A DNA stretch of 64,000 bases, from positions 49,761,661 to 49,825,660 of the forward strand of contig NC_092522.1 in assembly GCF_037038585.1 (NCBI RefSeq), given 5' to 3'. Position 1 is the stretch's first letter. Every line of letters begins with the position of its first letter. Below the pieces are notes generated by a model. That model was given only the letters and a program-made list of their open reading frames with translations, searched no databases and was not told the origin of the DNA. Source of the DNA: Patagioenas fasciata (Eukaryota; Chordata; Aves; Columbiformes; Columbidae). Positions 27,401 through 35,591 of this stretch are shown here, piece after piece. Both the position numbers and the translations under genes were made by a program.

Positions 27401-29510
27401 ATATTAACTCCAGCTTGGAAGTCAAGGAGGAAGTCAGCTGAGGCAGATGCTTCCAAAAGTGTTTCGATGAACCATGCTTTCTTTAGTTTATGGCTACACA
27501 AACGCTAACAACATTATTTGTATCATAGCTGTATTTCGGGGGAAGAGGGGAAAGAAAACAACTTGCCAAATTTCAGGTGGACTTCCTAGCTGTAGTTTTG
27601 TCAAGCAGGAAATTACTATTTCCATACAGTGCAGCACAACAACCTAAACATGCTTGCTTTCCTTCCAGATCCATATAATTCAAAGCAGAAAGCACAACAG
27701 AGCTGTCTGAGACTGGGAAACCTGAACATACTCACTTTCCAGAGTCATGAACCTAAATCCTTTTGCAACTAACTTCAGGTTTAGGTTTCCTTTCAAAGAC
27801 TGCAGAACCCAATTTGCTGTCTTGCGTCCTTCTATACCTCTTTCTCACCAAGAGTTGCAGAATTTCTGGTATCGCAGACTAAACAAAATTGAGCTTGGCC
27901 ATATGTTCTCTAATTCCAGATACCATGTGTGCACGGCACATTGTCACACTTTCCTGACAGGTGAAACACAAACAGCAGTCTCTTCTAACATAAAGCTGGT
28001 TGGGAACCATGATGCCGAGAATCTAAAAGTGCTTCAAACACTCCTTACAAATACCATTGCAAGGGATACTGGCAAGGAGGCTAAAAGTAGCACTGTTCCC
28101 TTTAAATTGGATTGATAATTACAAGTGCAGAAGCAGATTCTTTTTTTCTGGCAGAAGCCATGCAGTTAATTAACAATAGGTTACTTTAAGATATTATATG
28201 AACATAGCAAAAGATGTTGGTTCTGTACTCATACCAAGATGTAACAGAAAACATAACAAAGGAAATCTCATAGGGAATGTAAGAGAGATCCAGTATCTGA
28301 AGATCATCATCAGGTCTTCGCAAGGATTCTTAGACCTTCCTCTTCAAGGGATCACACTCACTAATATGACCCATTCCTCTGGACCTTGTAGCCTTATACC
28401 TATGCATTTCCAGAAAGGCTACTATGCTTCACCATTAAATAGGTGGCACTCAGAACCTTCAAAATCCATACTTTCTGCCATCTATTTTCCCACACCCTTG
28501 TTTTTCCTGGCGTGTGACATGGAACAGGCTGCATTTTTTAAGGTGTCAAAAATACCAAGAGCCGGAATGTTTTCAGTGCTGTATTTTTAACTGTGTCTAA
28601 AATTAGAAACAAAAAGGAAGAGATTTAACTCAGTGTAAACATTCCCTACAGCGCATTTGCAGCAAGGGACTGTTTCCAGAGCTGGCCGCGGCCATGCCCG
28701 GCTTGCAGGGGCAGCCGGTACCGGCCTCAGCTCTAAGCCTCCGCTTTGCAAAATCCACTTCACAGTTACTGCTGCTTCTCAGACAAACTCCGACTTGGTG
28801 CCTCTCCTGCTTTTAAGGGCTGACCAAGTGCCCCCTCTTACAGTGTAACATCCCGCCCTCCTGCACAGACACGGAGAGGAGAAAAAGAAATACATCTCTC
28901 TCCTGTTCATCTCCAGGGCAACTCCCCCCGTTGCCAACGACTAGAACCGCCCGCTCCTCCCCACAGCCGAACGCCGCCCGGGCGGCGGCACAGACGGGCA
29001 GAGGCGGTCGTGCAGCCGGAGCGAGGCTGCGGACACCCCACCGGGGCGCGCCCCTCTCCCCCAGCCCTGCCACGGCAGACCTCCCTGCACTGTCAGCGGC
29101 CCTGAGGGGAGCGGAGCGGGGCGGGCCCCGCTGGCGGCCCCGTTCCCCTGCCCCTGCGGTACCTCGTCGCCGAAGTGCACCACCTTCTGGCCCGTGTTGA
29201 GGCGGAGGCTGGGGTAGGAGGCGGGCGGCGCGGCGGGCCGGGCGGCGCCGCGGTGGGCGGCGTAGCGGGCCTGGACGTGCGGCTCCACCAGGCACTTGTC
29301 GATGATCTCGTCCTGCTGGCGGGGCGGCAGCCGCTCCCACTCGGGCCCGTAGCGCTCGCGGATCCGCTCCTTCTCCGCCATGATCTTGCGCGCCATGGGG
29401 CTCAGCGAGGAGAAGTAGCTGAAGCGCTTGCGCTCCCGCTCGTCCAGCGGCCGGTTGCCGTTCATCACCGCCGTGCGGGAGGCGGCGATCGCCGCCGCCA
29501 TAGAGGCCAT
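9402..29510 (-). CDS. C1orf198: C1orf198 orthologue, DUF4706 family protein (whole coding span, 4 exons)
   Basis: The coding sequence joins 29163-29510, 21354-21404, 11384-11935 and 9402-9458 on the minus strand. All junctions are phase 0 with GT-AG introns, giving 335 residues; human C1orf198 is about 327. Conserved blocks seen are the N-terminal [12 protein letters not shown], the [13 protein letters not shown] and [10 protein letters not shown] region (DUF4706), [10 protein letters not shown], the exon-2 peptide [26 protein letters not shown] (residues 195-203), [15 protein letters not shown] (214-228) and the C-terminal [10 protein letters not shown]. The middle and late exon-3 parts are Ser/Pro/Lys-rich and probably disordered. 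There is no signal peptide or membrane segment, so the protein is likely intracellular. The molecular function is not established. I chose the start because it matches the mammalian start and has a strong Kozak context (GCCATGG). Introns are 7.8, 9.4 and 1.9 kb. The neighbour TTC13 reads the same way upstream. Confidence 0.96.
9459..11383 (-). other. C1orf198 intron 3
   Basis: A 1.9-kb intron. It holds a 108-codon minus-strand open frame (9626-9952) that ends in a hydrophobic stretch. I do not recognise it, and its length is within what chance allows. Poly(T) runs lie near 10990. I see no transposon I can name. Confidence 0.6.
11384..11935 (-). CDS. C1orf198: C1orf198 exon 3 (largest coding exon)
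   Basis: It is 552 nt and phase 0 at both ends, encoding residues 134-317. It starts [14 protein letters not shown] after the acceptor CTGAACAG and ends TQMPGQ before the donor GTAAGG. It carries the family blocks FWKINAERS and [15 protein letters not shown]. The rest is rich in Ser, Pro, Lys and Glu, with a DDFLFPDPP acidic and aromatic patch near residues 283-291. The open frame runs on into the intron at both sides, but the splice sites and family boundaries set these ends. Confidence 0.95.
11936..21353 (-). other. C1orf198 intron 2
   Basis: A 9.4-kb AT-rich intron. I see no exon, RNA gene or clear transposon. There are short A/T runs (for example near 13580 and 15190) and two AAAC-rich stretches (about 18695-18740 and 20755-20800). 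Open frames are short and unrecognised. Confidence 0.5.
21354..21404 (-). CDS. C1orf198: C1orf198 exon 2 (51-nt small exon)
   Basis: It encodes [17 protein letters not shown] (residues 117-133), phase 0 on both sides. The acceptor is TATTTCAG and the donor is GTAAA. The peptide differs from the human one I recall only by Ile for Leu at its second residue, so it is under strong constraint. Because it is 17 codons and phase-neutral, skipping would keep the frame. Confidence 0.95.
21405..29162 (-). other. C1orf198 intron 1
   Basis: A 7.8-kb intron. It holds a 215-codon minus-strand open frame at 25486-26133 and two plus-strand frames of 122 and 130 codons at 27747-28115 and 28198-28590. None has a domain I recognise. 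The right end merges into the CpG island. I see no clear transposon. Confidence 0.5.
29163..29510 (-). CDS. C1orf198: C1orf198 exon 1 (start exon)
   Basis: It encodes residues 1-116, from ATG at 29508-29510 to [10 protein letters not shown], with donor GTACCG. The first 75 residues carry the conserved DUF4706 core: [49 protein letters not shown]. Residues 76-104 ([14 protein letters not shown] region) are Ala/Pro-rich and diverge from mammals. The Kozak context is GGCCATGG. The same frame stays open for 78 codons upstream to another ATG at 29742-29744. Confidence 0.95.
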
Positions 29511-29566
29511 GGCCACCCCGCCGGCCGCCAGCCCCGCACGCACCGAGCCGAGCGCACTCGCACGGC

Positions 29567-29589
29567 GGGAATGGGAATGGGAATGGGAA
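29567..29589. repeat. GGGAAT tandem repeat with G-quadruplex motif
   Basis: The 6-bp unit GGGAAT is repeated 3.8 times on the plus strand, 57 bp upstream of the C1orf198 start codon. Four GGG runs with 3-nt loops make a classic intramolecular G-quadruplex motif on the strand opposite to the gene's coding strand. Confidence 0.9.
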
Positions 29590-29671
29590 CCGCCTCCCTC
29601 GCCCTCCTCCTCCCTTCCTTTGCCTTCCCTGCTCCGCTCCCCGCCTGCAATCGCCGCCTCCCCTCGCTCCC

Positions 29672-29678
29672 TATAAAG
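29672..29678 (+). promoter_or_regulatory. possible TATA box on the opposite strand
   Basis: TATAAAG followed by a GC-rich stretch lies inside the CpG island on the plus strand, divergent from C1orf198. It could position a divergent transcript starting near 29700. No conserved coding sequence follows on the plus strand, so any product would be non-coding. The site may also be chance. Confidence 0.3.
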
Positions 29679-30417
29679 GCCGGCCGCCGCCCCGCACACC
29701 CCGCCTCCCGCACGCCCAGCGCCCGCGGCGGGCGCTGGCGGCATTACTCGCCCGGCGCTCCCGGGAGGGGGAGGCGGCTGTTCTCCATAGGGCCGCCTCG
29801 CAGCTGGCGAAGGAGGGAGGGAGGCTGCCCACGAGCTCGCTTCGGTGTCATCGCCGTCGGCAGCGTAGGGCTGAGCGGGCCCGAGTCAGCCCCAGCCGCG
29901 CTGGGTGAGGGCAGGCTCCTCCGTGCCGGGAAGCGGAGGGAGCCAGAGCCGAGTCCCCGGCTGCAGCCCCGGCCATGCCCGCCCGGCCCCACTGTGCCCC
30001 AGCCCGTAGCGCTCGCCTGCCACAGCCCGTCCCGTCCTTTCCAGAGGGGGCAAGCAGGAGTGTTCCCACGCTGCGGGGCCGGGAGCACCAGGAAATGACT
30101 TGGCTCAGCTTGGCAGAGCAGCACCAGAGCCAAAAACCCGCCTTAACCGACTCCCAAATGAGTCTTACGTGCTTCTTGACACGGTAGAAGGGCCAGCAGC
30201 TCCTGTCAGAAGAGCCATTGTGCCTGGGATAGACTATTTTGTCCAGCTCAACAAGTTCAGCAGCTACTCACTCCAAAGCCTCTGTATTATTTTTGTAAAA
30301 TTAAAAACAAACCAAAACAAAACACTGCCCAAGTGTAAGAAGTCATGCAGTGGCAGTAGTTGCATCGGTAAAATGTACTTCCTAGAGGCTGAAATAACTA
30401 GCTTGTGTGTGGTTGTT

Positions 30418-30476
30418 TTGGGTTTTGGTTTTTTGTTTGTTTGTTTTTTTTGTTTTGTTTTGTTTTGTTTTGTCTT
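30418..30476. repeat. TTTTG-type low-complexity tract
   Basis: A run of T-rich units (TTTG, then TTTTG repeated several times). It could be a microsatellite grown from a retroposon A-tail, but no element body is recognisable beside it. Confidence 0.8.
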
Positions 30477-31139
30477 AGGTGTGCTCCAAGAGGATGCTTT
30501 CTTCCAAATGTCCTATGAACGGGGCAAACGGGGAATAGAAAGTAGCTGGTGAAGAATAATTACAGCACAACACCAACATCTTAAAAGAATGTTTCATTGC
30601 CAAACTGTCTAGTTGGCAGCATTAGGACCAGCTTGTGTCAAAAGCAGGGTTCTGTTTAGCTTTAATTCTTTTCTCTGAATCTATTTTTCTGACTAACGTA
30701 CTTCCAGGGAGATCCTGCATTAAATCAGCCTTTGCTCCAGCACCTTGCTTGTTCTGTTGGCCCTTCTCCATGCTTGGTGCTGACTGAAGTCATCGCTATT
30801 GACCACAGGTGACAGGAGTTGTCTACCAGAACTCCCCAGTACACCAGTATTGCAGCAGACACCCCATCACTGCTGTGTAACACCTTCAAAAAAACCCCTT
30901 TGACTATCTTTCCTAGCATGTGCGGGGGTTTCTGTATGTCTTTTCCACAGCTGCCTGATCGTAGCAAATTTTATTAGTTGCAACTTCAATTACCCAAACT
31001 TGAAACTCAGTATCTGGAAATTACAAAGTAATATGGTGAAATTGTATCCAATAAAATAATTTCAGGTACTTTCAAATGTTGAGTTCTCTTTCCCTGGTAT
31101 TCTGTGCCTCATTTTACTAACACACCCGAACTTTCCATA

Positions 31140-31400
31140 ACTTGCAAACCTCATTAGCACACCACACTACTAACCTCAGCTGGCCTGGAAGCCCACAACC
31201 TTGTTTTTCCCTTTCAGACAGCTCCTCTGCCCTATACAAGTGCTCTCCTTTCCTGTACCAAATCCTAACTTACTGTGTGGTACCTCATCAAATGCTTTAC
31301 CAAACTCCCAGAAGACCCCTAAGGTCTCCTTGGTCAGGAAGCATAGTTCCTTCCCAAAAAATTCAAACCAAGTGTGCCCAAGACAGGTAAATATGTCAGA
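31140..31400 (-). mobile_element. possible ancient CR1/L3-like LINE remnant
   Basis: The phrase around 31275-31310 (GTGGTACCTCATCAAATGC, then a CTTTACCAAACTCC-like block) resembles the antisense of the reverse-transcriptase part of CR1/L3 LINEs. The resemblance is weak and from memory. If real, the copy is old, heavily mutated and reads on the minus strand. Confidence 0.28.
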
Positions 31401-32598
31401 AGATTTATCTCAAGACTAAATCTATTTTGCCTTTTGGTCTAGGTAGTTGTATGGGGGATTTTTATTATCTTCAAAATATATTACAAAGTCACATAAATAC
31501 TGAGGTTCGGATTAATGGGTTTTCATTGCTTAGCCTATTTTTTCCCTTATTCTGCTTTATTTAATATTATTCTTAACAGATAAATGGTTAGGGCTGTAAT
31601 ACATTAATGTTCCCATTTAAGAGTTCAAGTGATATTGCTAGACCAGCTGTCTCAGATGACACAGAAGAGGATGGAAAATTATAATTAGATTTCTCCACAT
31701 ATCTGGTTCTTAGGAGGTAATTAAGAGTTCTCTAAGTCATCACATACCAGCCCAGTTATATAATCCTGTTTTGTTTGTTAAACTTGTTTGAGAGCATTTG
31801 ACTTGAGCTCATTTTCTTTCTTAGTCATCTGTATCATGTCCAGAAAAACAAGCCTTTGAAACATGTGTACACACACATATACACACACTCACAGAGGTGT
31901 AATACATGTTATACCTTACCCTCCCTGATTGCCCATTAATCTTTTTGTCCGTCAGCAGGAGGATGGGTATGAAGTCAGTCACAGGAGTACAAAAAAATGA
32001 GAAGGAAACCTGGACAGCTGTACATTGTTTGTTTGTCCAGGGAATTTTCTTCTTCCCCTACCTCTGGTCTAATCCCTAAACCAAGAAACCTCTATTTTCT
32101 AGTTGCCAACACAGATTTCCCCTTTCTGAATGAATAATACAAGGTAAAAGAAAACTTCCAGGCTTAAAAGAAAGATCGTACTATTAGAACACAATCAAGG
32201 CATAAAGTTAGGCATCTCTTCCTGGTTCTCCATGAGGCAGGCAGAAAACAACAATTCCTTTCCTCCATAATGAAAGATACTACAGGTTTCTGAAAATTCT
32301 AGACCTTTAAACAGAAGGCACCAGAGGAGCAAACCATGCTTATTTCCAGTGCAGGAAGGGAAGGTATTCAAGCAAAAGAATGGTGGGAAAACACCTTTGT
32401 CACAATTGAACAGCTTTCAATGAAAATGCACAAGCCTCCTTACATGGAAACAAACACCTACTTTCATCCTTTACACAAATTCTGATCAATAAAGTTTAAA
32501 ATGCATGTTTATTAGTACCAGCCAAACAGGTGGTCAAATTTGCCTTTATCATGGTTTGGTTAATGAACCTGAGATCTGCATAAGAAATTCTGCCTTTT

Positions 32599-32725
32599 TA
32601 TAGATATATATATATAGATAGATGGATATAGATATATATAAATATACACACACACACATATATATACACACATATTTTTATATATTTTTAATATATATGT
32701 ATGTATTTATATATTTTTTTTTTCT
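32599..32725. repeat. TA/CA/GATA compound microsatellite
   Basis: About 125 bp made of TA, GATA, CA and TTTA units in series, ending in a poly(T) run. It is likely polymorphic. Confidence 0.9.
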
Positions 32726-35453
32726 GATGAGTTACTTACTCAAAATTATACCTATACTTCCAAATGCTTAGCAGCATTACAAGTGCATTAGTGCTCACTA
32801 ATAACTAAGAACTTGGATTCCAAACAGGTGTCTTCCCAGTTTTCTAGATCTCCTTGCATTTTGGGCACCCATCTCTAATGCATCCCCTGATCAGATATAT
32901 GTACCTAAACTTACTTAATAATTTCCCCTGCAAACAAACAGGTGAAGAGAAAAATAGGCTTTAGGAAAAATGGGCACAGCACTTGTTTTCTGATATTTGC
33001 AAAACAAATGTTGATTTCTACAGTTCAAGATATTTCATATTAGGTATTCTTCCCTTGGCTGGGAGTTGGGTCACTATTTTTTTATCAAATCTACCAGTTA
33101 CCACTGTAGCTCCAGTACAGTTCATACAAATTTTGAAATAGATTCTAGACCTACTGGCAGACATAAGAGAATCAGGATTAAAAACATCTAACAAAAAATC
33201 TGCTTCCTATTCCATTCCCTGTCTTTGTACAATATTGTTTCTGCTGTGCTTACAAGTCTGGTTAGCAGTACCCCACTTTAGCATGGAGGAAGTTAATAAA
33301 GTAACAGCACTTGTTCTTAGGGAGGAAGAGTTACTACACAGACACCAACATTTGTTTCAGCAATAGATGGTAAAAAGCATTAAGTGAAAGGAAATCACAT
33401 TAATTCCCTACCCTTGTATTTTCAACATACAATCTTATAGTCCAAGAGTTCACGAAAACTATTTCCCAAGAGTATATGTGCACCACTGGTTTAATTTAAA
33501 TTGTGAGCACAATTTTGAAGCAATTCTCCTCATTTTCTCCACTTATCACGTTTCCGTTCACAGTGCAGAGGGGTTTCAAAATACCCATTTCATCCAAAAG
33601 ACATCCGACCTCGAAGATGCATTTGCTCACATGTACTCCAAACGCAATGAGCAGCCAGTTCAGGAACTAGACAGGCAGAGAGAACTAAAACCTCTGAAAT
33701 GCAAGTAGTGTGGCAAGTGAGCTGCTGATATAGGGTGGGATGCATTGGTTGCTCATGTAGACGTCATATGCACCCACTTTCCAGGACTCATTTTCCCTCT
33801 CAATGAAAAACTTTCAAAAGCGTAAACACTTGGGTCTTTAGCTACCCATGGCTGTCCTACTCTGCCAGTGACCAAGGTAACAAGTAGTGAAATCTAACTT
33901 TAAATCAACAGGGCTTTTCTTACAATGGATGTCAGTATTGATTGCAGCTTCTAACTTACCTTGTGGCACTTCCCACCCCCCAAACAAACACACACAGATA
34001 TAGAGAGTCCACTTTGAATTTGACAATTACTTGGTGGATAATCAAGAAAAGACCCTTCATTCAATAAATCCACCCTGTTTTCAGTCCCACTATGAAAGTA
34101 GGTCACTTATATCAGCATTCCTGATGCTTTGCTGCATTTCTCTCTTCATTAAAGGGGACTGAGACTGCCCTGTGCTGTAGGCAGAAGAAAGAAACCACAG
34201 CACTGCTATTGGTACACCGGGGGTATGCAGAGTGCTCTCTCCTCTCCCTTGGTAAATAACTTATTCTTTAGCATATCTTACATTACATGGTTAGGACAGG
34301 TATTTGCAATTGCCCAACAAAGCCTTAACCTCTGGAAGGAAACACAGTAAAGAATAGAGTACTTGTGTAAAATATGACAGTGACATAATCTCAGTTTAGA
34401 CCATCAGTATTAAACAAGCTGAAAGCTGTACCTAAACCAGAACAGTCTTGTACACTTTCTGAAATGCTGCATATTCAAGCAGGAAAAAAAAAGTTGATCA
34501 AAACCACTGAGGAAACCAGACATTTTCCCCACCATTGCTGCTGGTTCTGAAATCACTTAACCTGATCTAGAGCTCAAGCTAAAATGAGCATCATTTAGTT
34601 AGGACACACTAGAAATATCATCACTATTACAATCAGAAATTGGTTCATGGTACTGTCCATGTTGTTTGAACTGCATTAGCCCTACCTTACAGGAAGCCTG
34701 CATTCCTGCATTTCCAGAGCACTGTCACACCCTCCCAACAAAAACACCTCAAGAAGCCCCAGTTGCTGTCCCAATATACTGTCAATGCGGTGGCATCTCC
34801 TGCCAACCACCACGAAGGAGCATTTGGCAAGGGAGACCTATGTACAGTTGTCACGTTTCTGACATTTACTCACCAAGAGTCTTAACTCCAAAAATGTCAT
34901 TTGTTTGGTTTTGTTTCCAAATGATGTTTTCCTGAAACCCATTCTTTTAAGCTGATATCTTTTCTTTTACTGGATTGCATTACATGAAATGGCTGTGCAT
35001 TTACCAATTACTCACACATGTACAGCTCACAAAGTTTTCCATGCAGAAGGCAAAAGCTTTGAAAAAAAAACCCAACAAACCACAAATGGGAAGTGGTATA
35101 GTGGTATCTCCAGTACAGATTACTTTTTTTTTTCCCCAAATAAATTTTCACCTGCAGTATGTTACAATCTTAACTGTGATGGAAGTTTCCTATTGCTCTT
35201 TGGTTTCACCTCTGAACAACTGTATTTCCTGTATACCTCAATACAATAAATCAGCTGCTCTATTTTTTTCTTTTTTCCTTTCTTTCCTTTTGGTCACAGA
35301 AGGATTCCTTTTAACCTGGTGATAACTAATCAAGTAAGTTTAGTCTATTAAAAAACAAAACCAAAACCAACCAAAAAAAAAAAAAAACCAGCCCAAACAT
35401 TTTGACCATAATTTCCCCTTCAAAAAAATGTAGGAAGCAGTACCTCTTCACCT

Positions 35454-35459
35454 TTTATT
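35454..35459 (-). promoter_or_regulatory. AATAAA directly after the TTC13 stop
   Basis: TTTATT on the plus strand reads AATAAA on the gene strand and begins 8 nt past the TAA stop. I saw no other AATAAA on the gene strand in the next kilobase or so. If it is used, the TTC13 3' UTR would be only some tens of bases long. Variant signals further down cannot be excluded. Confidence 0.4.
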
Positions 35460-35467
35460 TGTATAAG

Positions 35468-35591
35468 TTATACAACAACTATAGTTTTTTTTAGACAATG
35501 AGATGAATCTGTATTTAGCACTTCAATCATCATTCTCAGGGTTGGAAAAGTCTCTGATACTGATGGTAGGCTCCTGTAAGAAGGTGAAATA
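35468..35591 (-). CDS. TTC13: TTC13 exon R (last coding exon)
   Basis: The acceptor is TTTTTCAG. It encodes ISPSYRSLPSVSETFPTLRM, then MIEVLNTDSSHCLKKTIVVV and TAA. The mammalian protein ends CLKKL as I recall it. Here an 8-A run (35485-35492) puts the frame one base on, giving CLKKTIVVV. With seven A's the same bases would read CLKKL and a TAG stop. The ending is either a lineage-specific indel or a homopolymer base-calling error. Confidence 0.93.

Larger units (their letters stand above)
28920..30080. promoter_or_regulatory. CpG island and promoter region of C1orf198
   Basis: About 1.1 kb of very GC-rich, CpG-dense sequence set in an AT-rich window. It covers C1orf198 exon 1, the start of intron 1 and the upstream flank. 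No TATA box is visible on the gene strand, as expected for a CpG-island promoter, so the start site may be dispersed. GC-box-like sites such as GGGGCGGGCC (near 29119) are present. Long open frames on both strands here are a by-product of high GC. Confidence 0.85.
30081..35450. other. intergenic region between C1orf198 promoter and TTC13 3' end
   Basis: Mostly AT-rich unique sequence. It has a TTTTG-rich low-complexity tract (30418-30476), a possible ancient LINE fragment (about 31140-31400), an alternating TA/CA microsatellite (32599-32725) and short poly(T)/poly(A) runs. I find no coding exon or RNA gene. Confidence 0.5.

Noticed and set aside
28813-29340. 175-codon minus-strand frame across the exon 1/intron 1 boundary
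   Set aside because: It is a different frame from the conserved C1orf198 exon 1 and is another GC-rich shadow.
29175-30098. 307-codon plus-strand open frame in the CpG island
   Set aside because: It overlaps C1orf198 exon 1 in antisense and has the Arg/Ala/Gly/Pro composition expected when very GC-rich DNA lacks stop codons. No domain is seen.
35250-35583. Acceptor at 35579 (TTCTTACAG) as the start of the last TTC13 exon
   Set aside because: It would remove the conserved SISPSY residues and give Arg in place of Ser. The upstream acceptor TTTTTCAG at 35592 restores the full family sequence in frame.
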